DNA of 10,846 nt, from assembly GCA_937935205.1 (NCBI GenBank), contig CALGXU010000257.1, positions 1-10,846 of the forward strand. Reading direction: 5' to 3'. The translations under genes and the position numbers were made by a program. Of this stretch, positions 1 through 6,222 are shown one piece after another (position 1 is the first letter of the stretch; the number at the start of each line of letters is the position of its first letter). This DNA comes from an uncultured Rothia sp. GTDB lineage: Bacteria > Actinomycetota > Actinomycetes > Actinomycetales > Micrococcaceae. The notes below the pieces were generated by a model, which was not told the DNA's origin, searched no databases, and saw only the letters and a program-made list of their open reading frames with translations.

Positions 1-623
1 TCAGCGTCGAGAGAATTCGCTTCACGATAGACGGTACCCGGCAGCAGGAGCTTGGGTACTCCGGCGGCGCTCAGCGCAATGTATTCGGTGCTTAGTTCGG
101 CACGCCCCTCCCCTACTTTTTTGAGGCTGCCGAGCGCCCGGTGCAGGGTGCGTGCCAGGGTCATGAGCTCGGCGGGGTTCAGGGTGCGAGCGCGCAGGAG
201 CTTGTCGAGGGTGCCCGCGTCGAGGGGCTCGTACCAGAGGCACAGCTGATTGGTACTATCGGCGCTCTCACCTGTAACAGCGTGGAGCTTGGCGAGTCCG
301 GGTGCGTTCCGCAGGGCGGCGGCTACCTGCGGTATCCGGGCGTGGCTCTGAGCGGATGCATCCGTGGCTTCCTCGAATCCGTACCCGTTGGCTGCCGCCC
401 GCAGGGTGGGCGCGGTTGGAGCGGACAGGGCAGACTGCGCAGACTGGGCAGGTTGGGCAGAGCGGGGAATGGTGCGCAGGGTGTAGCGTCCCGAGTGCGC
501 GGGGTGCGCGGAGGTTACGGAGGGTGCGCCCTCGGTGGGTTCGCCCCGGTACTCGACAATCTGCAGGGTTGGTAGAGCCGGGTTGGCGATGCTTTCCAGA
601 ACGTGTGCTTCTTTGCTTCTCAT
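1..623 (-). CDS. Partial kinase-like (probable pseudokinase) protein, runs off left edge
   Basis: An open minus-strand frame of 207 codons runs from an ATG at 621-623 to the left edge with no stop, so only the N-terminal part is visible. An in-frame TAA lies a few codons upstream of the ATG, which fixes the N-terminus. Residues 1-25 (EAHVLESIANPALPTLQIVE) resemble a kinase alpha-C region. Residues 32-78 are low-complexity Ala/Ser/Pro/Gln. Residues 101-196 read like hinge (LCLWYEPLDAGTLDKLL), alpha-D/alpha-E and catalytic loop. At the usual H-G-D-L-S-P-x-N-I position it has RAELSTEYI (174-182), and at the DFG position LPG (194-196). The catalytic Asp, Mg-binding Asn and DFG Asp would therefore all be lost, and no glycine loop or N-lobe lysine is visible. 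The open frame is well supported. The kinase fold is my inference from pattern alone, and a catalytic role is unlikely. Confidence 0.6.
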   Translation of the reverse strand, partial: MRSKEAHVLESIANPALPTLQIVEYRGEPTEGAPSVTSAHPAHSGRYTLRTIPRSAQPAQSAQSALSAPTAPTLRAAANGYGFEEATDASAQSHARIPQVAAALRNAPGLAKLHAVTGESADSTNQLCLWYEPLDAGTLDKLLRARTLNPAELMTLARTLHRALGSLKKVGEGRAELSTEYIALSAAGVPKLLLPGTVYREANSLDA

Positions 624-843
624 ACCATTATGTTATCAAATTACATCAAATAATATATTCAGGCACACTAAAATACTTTAAATATCCCAAAGAATTCCAC
701 AGATAAATTCAGGCATTTACCTACCCCTTCATCCTTACTACCCCCGAGCACGTCCTCACGTAACATTCCGACGTGTTCGCTCATCACGTGATTCAGGGCG
801 CCCTAATTTTCTTCCCTCCACTAGCAGTACTAAGGTAGAAAGT
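624..843. other. Divergent intergenic region between kinase-like gene and lipB
   Basis: No coding signal is seen. The left half (624-720) is strongly AT-rich and should hold the minus-strand promoter. The right half carries four ACGT cores at 750, 758, 771 and 786, the last inside the palindrome ATCACGTGAT (783-792). A possible lipB -10 is TAATTT (804-809), without a convincing -35. Confidence 0.45.
630..635 (-). promoter_or_regulatory. -10 hexamer of a leaderless-type promoter for the kinase-like gene
   Basis: Read on the minus strand, TAACAT (TANNNT type) is followed by six bases and then the ATG at 621-623. This is the spacing expected when transcription starts at the start codon. No Shine-Dalgarno sequence lies upstream of this ATG, which agrees with a leaderless mRNA, common in Actinobacteria. 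No -35 element is evident. The surrounding 624-700 region is AT-rich. Confidence 0.4.
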
Positions 844-1521
844 ATGTCTGTGACGATTGAACGCGTGGGCTTCGCCCCGAACTATGTGAACTATGTTGAG
901 TGCCTGGACAAGCAGTACCGCATCCACGATGAGGTGGCTAACCGCACCCGCCAGAATACGATTCTTCTGCTTGAGCACGAGGCAGTAATTACCGCCGGTA
1001 AACGCACCGAAGACCACGAGTACCCCGCAGACAAGTCCACCCCCGTCGTCAAGATTGACCGCGGCGGCAAGCTGACCTGGCACGGCCCCGGCCAGCTGAC
1101 TGGCTACCCGATTCTGCGTCTGCCCGAGCCCATTGACGTGGTGGCGTATGTGCGCATCATCGAGGAGATCATCATTAACGTCCTGGCTGGTCTGGGCATT
1201 AAGGGCGAGCGCATTGAGGGCCGTAGCGGCGTGTGGATTCTGGGCGACGGCATCACCCAGGACAAGAAGATCGCAGCGCTGGGCATGCGCGTTTCGCGTA
1301 ACACCACCATGCACGGCTTCGCGATTAACTGCTGCAACGACACCGCGCCTTTCCAGCAGTTCATTCCCTGCGGTATTAGCGATGCCGGTGTGACCACTAT
1401 TTCGGAGCAGCTGGGCCGCACCGTCACCCCCGCCGATATTTTGGAGCCGCTGGAGGCGGAGCTTCTGAAGTACCAGGACCGCCTGGCGGAGTCCTTCGAG
1501 CCCGTCGCGGCGCAGAACTAA
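844..1521 (+). CDS. lipB: Lipoyl(octanoyl) transferase LipB
   Basis: LipB transfers octanoate from octanoyl-ACP to a lysine of lipoyl domains (E2 subunits of 2-oxoacid dehydrogenases, GcvH) in the cytoplasm, the first step of lipoate synthesis. The 225-residue product has the family signature RGGKLTWHGPGQ (73-84). The catalytic pair falls at Lys142 (KKIAALGMRVSR) and Cys176 (IPCGI), the same numbers as in the Mycobacterium tuberculosis enzyme. Start: ATG 844 with AAGG (832-835) 8 nt upstream. It is followed on the same strand by lipA after 164 bp, and no terminator is evident between them, so read-through into lipA is likely alongside lipA's own promoter. Length and motifs are complete. Highly confident. 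Confidence 0.97.
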   Translation: MSVTIERVGFAPNYVNYVECLDKQYRIHDEVANRTRQNTILLLEHEAVITAGKRTEDHEYPADKSTPVVKIDRGGKLTWHGPGQLTGYPILRLPEPIDVVAYVRIIEEIIINVLAGLGIKGERIEGRSGVWILGDGITQDKKIAALGMRVSRNTTMHGFAINCCNDTAPFQQFIPCGISDAGVTTISEQLGRTVTPADILEPLEAELLKYQDRLAESFEPVAAQN

Positions 1522-1605
1522 ACACAGGGTTAGACGCAGCCAAGAAGCATCGAACGGGCCGTGCACGTAACGCGTCCGGCTTTGTTCGTCATATACGAAA
1601 ATCAG

Positions 1606-1634
1606 TTTCACCTACGCCTGAGCGGGCGTAATAT
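1606..1634 (+). promoter_or_regulatory. Putative lipA promoter
   Basis: TTTCAC (1606-1611) and TAATAT (1629-1634) lie 17 bp apart, a good vegetative -35/-10 pair. Transcription would start near 1641. That places the perfect palindrome at 1638-1650 across the start point. Predicted from sequence only. Confidence 0.45.
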
Positions 1635-1637
1635 AGA

Positions 1638-1650
1638 AGGTGGCCCACCT
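1638..1650. repeat. 13-bp palindrome across the predicted lipA transcription start
   Basis: AGGTGG-C-CCACCT is a perfect inverted repeat just downstream of the predicted -10. It could be an operator or a small 5' mRNA hairpin. No regulator can be assigned. Confidence 0.4.
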
Positions 1651-1685
1651 GCACAGAGGGCACATCGAGACCAAGGAGAAGACTT

Positions 1686-2693
1686 TTGAGCACCGCACCT
1701 GAAGGACGCAAGCTACTGCGTGTGGAGGCCCGCAACGCTGAGGTTCCCATTGAGAAGAAGCCTCACTGGATTAAGACCAAGGCTATTGTTGGCCCCGAAT
1801 ACAACGAGATGCGCGAGCTGGCTCGTGGCCAGGGTCTGCACACCGTGTGTGAAGAGGCCGGCTGCCCCAATATTTACGAGTGCTGGGAAGACCGCGAGGC
1901 GACCTACCTGATTGGTGGCTCCGAGTGCACCCGTCGTTGCGATTTCTGCAATATTGCGACCGGCAAGCCCGTTGCTGTTGATTACGCTGAGCCGTTCAAG
2001 GTTGCTAAGAACGTGAAGGTCATGGGTCTGCGTTACGCAACCGTGACCGGTGTTGCTCGTGACGATTTGGAAGACGGCGGTGCGTGGCTGTACGCAGAGA
2101 CCACCCGCCAGATTCACAAGATGTGCCCGAACACCGGCGTTGAGATGCTCGTCCCCGACTTCAAGGGTGTTCCCGAGCATGTTCAGAAGGTGATTGACGC
2201 TAAGCCTGAGGTGTTCGCGCACAACTTGGAGACCGTCCCCCGCATCTTCCGTCAGATTCGCCCGGCGTTCCGTTACGAGCGTTCCCTGGATGTTATTACC
2301 CAGGCTAAGGAAGGCGGCATGGTCACCAAGTCCAACCTGATTCTGGGTATGGGCGAGACCGATGAGGAGATTTACGAGGCGCTGTGCGATCTGCACGATG
2401 CTGGTTGTGACATCATTACCCTCACCCAGTACCTGCGCCCCGGCCCGCTCTTCCACCCGATTGAGCGTTGGGTGAAGCCGCAGCAGTTCGTGGACTTCGC
2501 GAACATGGCTGAGGAGATTGGTTTCGCTGGCGTTATGGCGGGTCCGATGGTTCGTTCTTCGTACCGTGCAGGTCGCCTGTGGGCTCGTGCAATGCGTAAG
2601 AACGGCTACCCGATTCCTGAGAACCTTGCCCACATTGAGAGTGAGGGCGCAGCGCTGCAGGAAGCCTCCTCCCTGGTGGCTGCAGGCTACTAA
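1686..2693 (+). CDS. lipA: Lipoyl synthase LipA (radical SAM)
   Basis: LipA inserts two sulfurs into protein-bound octanoyl chains, using S-adenosylmethionine and two [4Fe-4S] clusters, and so completes lipoate made from the LipB product. The 335-residue protein shows the auxiliary-cluster motif C55-x4-C60-x5-C66 (CEEAGCPNIYEC), the radical-SAM motif C81-x3-C85-x2-C88 (CTRRCDFC) and the C-terminal RSSY motif at 290-293, whose serine ligates the auxiliary cluster. The start is a TTG at 1686, supported by AAGGAG (1673-1678) 7 nt upstream and by the usual N-terminal length. It lies downstream of lipB and ends before a long hairpin at 2722-2765. All catalytic residues are present. Confidence 0.97.
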   Translation: MSTAPEGRKLLRVEARNAEVPIEKKPHWIKTKAIVGPEYNEMRELARGQGLHTVCEEAGCPNIYECWEDREATYLIGGSECTRRCDFCNIATGKPVAVDYAEPFKVAKNVKVMGLRYATVTGVARDDLEDGGAWLYAETTRQIHKMCPNTGVEMLVPDFKGVPEHVQKVIDAKPEVFAHNLETVPRIFRQIRPAFRYERSLDVITQAKEGGMVTKSNLILGMGETDEEIYEALCDLHDAGCDIITLTQYLRPGPLFHPIERWVKPQQFVDFANMAEEIGFAGVMAGPMVRSSYRAGRLWARAMRKNGYPIPENLAHIESEGAALQEASSLVAAGY

Positions 2694-2721
2694 GCCTTTT
2701 CAGAATCTTTCTGAGAGCGTT

Positions 2722-2765
2722 GAGGCTCCTCGAACCCGGTGTTTGTCCGGTGTTCGGGGAGCCTC
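2722..2765 (+). terminator. Hairpin terminator after lipA
   Basis: A 14-bp stem pairs 2722-2735 with 2752-2765, with one G-U pair. The loop contains two CCGG blocks that can pair with each other. The run after it is C-rich rather than T-rich, so this may be a weak or factor-assisted terminator. Confidence 0.6.
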
Positions 2766-2790
2766 CCCTTATACCCCTCCCCTTATACCC
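2763..2790 (+). repeat. Two tandem 14-bp direct repeats
   Basis: CTCCCCTTATACCC occurs twice head to tail (2763-2776, 2777-2790). It overlaps the end of the lipA terminator and lies just before a 6-bp hairpin (2787-2792 with 2800-2805). Each copy carries TTATAC. It sits upstream of the predicted DUF4191 -10. Confidence 0.6.
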
Positions 2791-2809
2791 GCCCCTTGTG
2801 CGGGTAAGG

Positions 2810-2815
2810 TAAACT
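2810..2815 (+). promoter_or_regulatory. Putative -10 for the DUF4191 gene
   Basis: TAAACT fits the actinobacterial TANNNT -10 pattern and would give a leader of about 95 nt. No clear -35 is seen at the right distance. Low confidence. Confidence 0.3.
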
Positions 2816-2915
2816 AGAAAAATTGCAGGCATACACTGCATCGTTACGTCACTATGGTTCCGTGAGCGTTTGAGGCGCTTCTCGGGGCCGCGGAAGAACC
2901 AGCCGAGGAAGAATC

Positions 2916-3632
2916 GTGGCAGATAAGCGCGAAGAGAAGAAAAAGAAGAAGGAACGCACTCCGGGCACTTTCGCCCAGATGAAGCAGGTCTACCAGATGA
3001 CCAAGAAGTCCGACCCGAATATCGGTTGGATTCTGAGTCTGTCGGCTCTGGGTACCCTTTTGGTTTTCCTCCTCATCGGTATTGCTCTGGGTAACTGGAT
3101 TACTTTCCTGATTCTGGGCCTGGGTGTTGCCGCTATCGTGGCGATGCTTCTGCTGGGTCGCCGCGCGCAGACTGCGGCTTTTGCTCAGATTGAGAACCAG
3201 CCCGGTCGTAGTGGTGCGGCGATGAACTCAGTGCGCCGCGGCTGGATTGTTGAGGAGCAGCCTGTTGCTGCGAACCGCAACCAGGATCTGGTGTTCCGTG
3301 CGCTGGGCCGTCCCGGTATTGTGCTGGTGACCGAGGGCCCTCACAGCCGCGTGACTTCCCTGGTGAACACTGAGAAGAAGCACCTGAACCGTGTGGCTCC
3401 CGGCGTTCCGGTTCACGTGATTGAGACCGGTCACGAAGAGGGTCAGGTTGAGCTCAAGGACGTTGTGAAGACGATGAACAAGCTTCCGAAGGCTCTGACT
3501 CAGCAGGAGATGCAGGCTGTTTCTGGTCGTCTGAGCACCCTGAACACTATGCGTAACCCGATGAACGCTGTTCCTAAGGGCGTTGACCCGATGCGTGCTC
3601 GCCCCGATCGTCGTGCGATGCGCGGCCGCTAA
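2916..3632 (+). CDS. DUF4191 family membrane protein
   Basis: A 238-residue protein of the actinobacterial DUF4191 family, known for lying directly after lipA (compare Rv2219 and SCO2195); its function is not established. The sequence shows a Lys/Glu-rich N-terminus (residues 1-14), two adjacent hydrophobic helices (about 38-59 and 62-82) forming a hairpin in the membrane, then a soluble, basic C-terminal domain of about 150 residues ending in an Arg-rich tail (DPMRARPDRRAMRGR). Start: GTG 2916 with GAGGAA (2905-2910) 5 nt upstream. It has its own terminator and a separate leader, so it appears to be its own transcription unit between lipA and glnA. Family assignment rests on the helix pattern plus synteny. 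The function is unknown to me. Confidence 0.88.
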   Translation: MADKREEKKKKKERTPGTFAQMKQVYQMTKKSDPNIGWILSLSALGTLLVFLLIGIALGNWITFLILGLGVAAIVAMLLLGRRAQTAAFAQIENQPGRSGAAMNSVRRGWIVEEQPVAANRNQDLVFRALGRPGIVLVTEGPHSRVTSLVNTEKKHLNRVAPGVPVHVIETGHEEGQVELKDVVKTMNKLPKALTQQEMQAVSGRLSTLNTMRNPMNAVPKGVDPMRARPDRRAMRGR

Positions 3633-3655
3633 GCGAGGCGCTGACATAGGTTTTG

Positions 3656-3697
3656 AAGGCTCCGGCTCTTCCCGTGTGGGGAGGGCCGGGGCCTTTT
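3656..3697 (+). terminator. Strong terminator after the DUF4191 gene
   Basis: An 18-bp stem (3656-3673 with 3678-3695, three G-U pairs) has a GTGT tetraloop and ends in TTTT. It begins 23 bp after the DUF4191 stop codon. Good rho-independent form. Confidence 0.85.
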
Positions 3698-3980
3698 GTT
3701 ACGCCCGATTATTGCGCTGTTGCTGGCGTTGATATTGGCTTTACTGGAGCTTGATTAGAGGGCATTAGCATCTGCGCTGTGTGTCGTGAGGCAACCAAGA
3801 TGTAACTCCTTTCCAGGATTTGTAACATTACCGAAACACGATAGTCACGCACGCGCAAAAAATAACCACTATGCTTGATATGTCACAGGGTTTTGCCCGC
3901 GGCCAAAAACTAAACCAAAGACTGAATGTGATGAGGGAAGATACCCTCCTGCACCGTCAGTCGAACAAGGAGTAGTCCTC
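3698..3980 (+). promoter_or_regulatory. glnA upstream control region
   Basis: No full gene lies in this gap. Position 3696-3758 has only a 20-codon hydrophobic frame without a ribosome site. The right half holds the GlnR-type boxes (3822-3859), a TANNNT -10 (TATGCT, 3870-3875) giving a predicted start near 3882, and a small leader hairpin (GAGGG 3933-3937 with CCCTC 3944-3948) ahead of the glnA ribosome site. Confidence 0.5.
3822..3859 (+). promoter_or_regulatory. GlnR-type binding boxes upstream of glnA
   Basis: Five-base blocks are spaced by exactly six bases: GTAAC (3822-3826), GAAAC (3833-3837), GTCAC (3844-3848), then a degenerate GCAAA (3855-3859). This matches the a-n6-b-n6-a-n6-b arrangement (gTnAC / GAAAC) known for the nitrogen regulator GlnR in Streptomyces and Mycobacterium. 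The array covers the -35 area of the predicted glnA promoter. One more GTAAC lies at 3802-3806, out of register. Confidence 0.65.
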
Positions 3981-5405
3981 ATGTTTACCAGCCCCCAGGA
4001 AGTTCTCGACTTTATCAAGAACGAAGAAGTAGTCTTCGTTGATATCCGATTCACCGACATGCCCGGCGTGCAGCAGCACTTCAACCTGCCCGCTAAGGCG
4101 ATTGATGACGATTTCTTCGTCAACGGCCAGCTTTTTGACGGCTCTTCCATTCGCGGCTTCCAGGGCATTGCAGAGTCCGACATGCAGCTGATCCCCGATG
4201 TTCAGTCCGCGTACGTTGACCCCTTCCGCATTGAGAAGACCCTGGTCATCATCTGCTCCATCGTGAACCCCCGCACCGGCGAGCCCTACCACCGTGACCC
4301 CCGCGGCGTCGCTGAGCGTGCCGAGGCGTACCTGCAGTCCACCGGCATTGCAGACACCGCATTCTTCGCATCCGAGGCTGAGTTCTTCGTCTTCGAGGAC
4401 GTCCGCTACCAGGTTGAGCCGAACTCCGTATTCTACAAGATCGACTCTGACGAGGCTCCCTGGAACACCGGCCGCAAGGAAGAGGGCGGCAACCTGGGCA
4501 ACAAGACCCCCGTCAAGGGCGGCTACTTCCCCGTCTCCCCCGTCGACAAGCAGGCTGACCTGCGTGACGCAATGTGCGTTGCTCTGGACGAGGTTGGTCT
4601 TGAGGTTGAGCGTAGCCACCACGAGGTGGGCGCAGCCGGCCAGGCAGAAATCAACTACAAGTTCGACACCCTCACCAAGGCTGCTGACGACCTGCTGAAG
4701 TTCAAGTACGTCATCAAGGGCACCGCAGACGCATGGGGCAAGTCCGTGACCTTCATGCCTAAGCCCGTGTTCGGTGACAACGGCTCCGGTATGCACTGCC
4801 ACCAGTCGCTGTGGCAGAACGGCGAGCCCCTCTTCTACGATGAGCGCGGCTACGCTAACCTCTCTGACACCGCACGCTGGTACATTGGCGGTCTGATCGA
4901 GCACTCCTCCGCTGTTTTGGCGTTCACCAACCCGACCGTGAACTCGTACAAGCGTCTGGTTCCCGGCTACGAGGCTCCCGTCAACATGGTGTACTCGCAG
5001 GGTAACCGTTCCGCTGGTATCCGCATCCCGATTACCGGCACCAACCCGAAGGCTAAGCGTCTGGAGTTCCGTGCACCGGACCCCTCCGCTAACCCCTACT
5101 TCGCGTTCGCTGCTCAGCTGATGGCTGGTCTGGACGGTATCCGTAACCGCATTGAGCCGCCGGCACCGATCGATAAGGACCTGTACGAGCTGCCCGCTGA
5201 AGAGGCTAAGGACATCAAGAAGGCTCCGGCTAACCTGGAGGAGGCGCTGGCTGCTCTGGAGGCTGACCACGACTTCCTGCTCGAGGGCGGCGTCTTCACC
5301 GAGGACCTGATTCAGGCGTGGATTGACTACAAGCGTAAGAACGAGCTGGAGCCGCTCTCGCTGGTTCCGCACCCGCTTGAGTACCAGCTGTACTACGGCG
5401 TCTAA
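3981..5405 (+). CDS. glnA: Type I glutamine synthetase
   Basis: Glutamine synthetase makes glutamine from glutamate, ammonia and ATP, the main ammonium-assimilation step, and acts as a cytoplasmic dodecamer. The 474-residue length is usual for the GSI-beta class. Visible signatures are DGSSIRGFQGIAESDM near the N-terminus, the ATP/glutamate loop KPVFGDNGSGMHCHQS, NPTVNSYKRLVPGYEAP, and the adenylylation site DKDLYELPAEE with Tyr402. It can therefore probably be switched off by GlnE adenylylation. Start: ATG 3981, AAGGAG (3967-3972) 8 nt upstream. The strong codon bias suggests high expression. Transcription is probably under GlnR through the boxes upstream, and a long hairpin follows the stop. 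Placement after lipA-DUF4191 is the conserved actinobacterial order. Confidence 0.98.
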   Translation: MFTSPQEVLDFIKNEEVVFVDIRFTDMPGVQQHFNLPAKAIDDDFFVNGQLFDGSSIRGFQGIAESDMQLIPDVQSAYVDPFRIEKTLVIICSIVNPRTGEPYHRDPRGVAERAEAYLQSTGIADTAFFASEAEFFVFEDVRYQVEPNSVFYKIDSDEAPWNTGRKEEGGNLGNKTPVKGGYFPVSPVDKQADLRDAMCVALDEVGLEVERSHHEVGAAGQAEINYKFDTLTKAADDLLKFKYVIKGTADAWGKSVTFMPKPVFGDNGSGMHCHQSLWQNGEPLFYDERGYANLSDTARWYIGGLIEHSSAVLAFTNPTVNSYKRLVPGYEAPVNMVYSQGNRSAGIRIPITGTNPKAKRLEFRAPDPSANPYFAFAAQLMAGLDGIRNRIEPPAPIDKDLYELPAEEAKDIKKAPANLEEALAALEADHDFLLEGGVFTEDLIQAWIDYKRKNELEPLSLVPHPLEYQLYYGV

Positions 5406-5417
5406 TCTGAAAACAGG

Positions 5418-5461
5418 CAACGGCCTATACGTTCCTTATGTGGAGCGTATAGGCCGTTGTT
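5418..5461 (+). terminator. glnA terminator
   Basis: A perfect 14-bp stem pairs 5418-5431 with 5446-5459 and extends inward by four more pairs (one G-U) to a 6-nt loop. T-rich sequence follows. It starts 12 bp after the glnA stop. Confidence 0.85.
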
Positions 5462-5514
5462 GTGTATTCTGTGGAGTTTGCGGTCTGAGAGGGTTCTGCA
5501 GGGGGTTTCTGCGG

Positions 5515-5684
5515 GGAGGCAGGTTCACCGGGCTACGGTTGGTGACGGTTCGTGTCTAATGTTTTTCTGCCTCGGTGAGCCTCGTGTGTCTTAGTTGCGC
5601 TTAGAGCGGCTCTAAGGGCTAAGCTGTTGGTGCTGGCGTTCCCTCCCTTTTTGTCGTGCAACCGGAGGGAACGCCAGTCTTTTT
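5515..5684 (+). ncRNA. Candidate structured small RNA (or processed glnA 3' RNA)
   Basis: Beyond the glnA terminator lies a protein-free stretch with three separate helices on the plus strand. These are a 10-bp helix (5521-5530 with 5573-5582, one G-U), a nested hairpin (outer 5590-5594 with 5619-5623, inner CTTAGAG/CTCTAAG 5600-5606 with 5610-5616), and a 14-bp terminator stem followed by TCTTTTT. GAGGCAG (5516-5522) can alternatively pair with CTGCCTC (5567-5573). A second intrinsic terminator makes little sense unless something is transcribed here. I see no convincing promoter and recognise no known RNA family. Confidence 0.35.
5633..5684 (+). terminator. Second plus-strand terminator, before the convergent PH gene
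   Basis: CTGGCGTTCCCTCC (5633-5646) pairs perfectly with 5664-5677 and is followed by TCTTTTT. The T-run orients it to the plus strand. It ends 6 bp before the stop of the minus-strand PH gene, so it could also help end that transcript, although no T-run follows in that direction. Confidence 0.7.
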
Positions 5685-5689
5685 ATGCC

Positions 5690-6070
5690 TTAATGCTGTT
5701 GAGCATTTAGAACCTGCTGAGCGATGAGCCGGTCAAGCTTGCGGACGTCAATCTTCCGGCCCAGTTTAATTTTGATGTAGCCGACCTTCGTCCATAGAGC
5801 AATTTCGCTATTCGCATCGAACAGGTTTCCTGCATTTTCAGAAGACCACATATGAATCGAGGAGTAAGGCAGCGAGTACATTTCTACCTTCTTACCGGTC
5901 AGGCCCTGAGCATCACGAATGATGAGTCGGTGAGTCGTAAAAATGGCGGAATCACGGAAAGTAGCAAACGCGGCAACGGCATTTTCGCCCGGCCCCAGAA
6001 GGGCTTGGGCATCCTGCGGTACAGGAATTTCTGCTTGTAGAGTCCACGTCATGATAGCGGCGATAGACAT
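5690..6070 (-). CDS. Bacterial PH-domain protein
   Basis: A 126-residue soluble protein that I read as a single bacterial pleckstrin-homology domain (PF08000-like, YokE/YvbH type). The pattern is alternating beta strands, with VAAFATFRDSAIFTTHRLIIRD (about 32-53), KKVEMYSLPYSSIHMW (60-75) and IALWTKVGYIKIKL (90-103), then a closing C-terminal helix RKLDRLIAQQVL. The role of such domains is poorly defined. There is no signal peptide or membrane segment. Start: the frame is open further upstream to 6244, but ATG 6068-6070 has an ideal GGAGGT (6077-6082) 6 nt upstream and gives the usual domain boundary. It is divergent from the GNAT gene. The DNA is more AT-rich than in flanking genes. Confidence 0.8.
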   Translation of the reverse strand: MSIAAIMTWTLQAEIPVPQDAQALLGPGENAVAAFATFRDSAIFTTHRLIIRDAQGLTGKKVEMYSLPYSSIHMWSSENAGNLFDANSEIALWTKVGYIKIKLGRKIDVRKLDRLIAQQVLNAQQH

Positions 6071-6109
6071 AGAGTTACCTCCAAGATGTTGAGTGATAAT
6101 AACGTTCTC

Positions 6110-6115
6110 AGTATA
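6110..6115 (-). promoter_or_regulatory. Putative -10 for the PH-domain gene
   Basis: TATACT read on the minus strand gives a predicted leader of about 35 nt before ATG 6070. The -35 is unclear. The 6071-6222 gap is AT-rich and should also drive the divergent GNAT gene. Confidence 0.4.
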
Positions 6116-6222
6116 AGAGTTTATTAATTCACGCACGTTCCAGATGGTAATCTGCACGGATATGCTGTGAGCAATAAATACCTGTTGGAGGGTTATACCG
6201 CTACATTTCACAGAGCGGCTAT

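Noticed and set aside
141..706. Long plus-strand frames over the kinase-like gene
   Set aside because: They are Gly/Arg-rich shadows of the minus-strand frame, without ribosome sites or recognisable domains.
3696..3758. Small hydrophobic protein after the DUF4191 terminator
   Set aside because: It has only 20 codons, starts with TTG inside the terminator T-run and has no ribosome site. It is mentioned only as a possible RDD remnant.
3866..3886. Possible AmtR box near the glnA -10
   Set aside because: CTAT then ATATG is only a partial match with the wrong spacing. The GlnR register at 3822-3859 is far better.
3957..5420. 487-codon minus-strand frame across glnA
   Set aside because: It is an antisense shadow of a strongly codon-biased gene. 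The plus strand is unambiguous glutamine synthetase.
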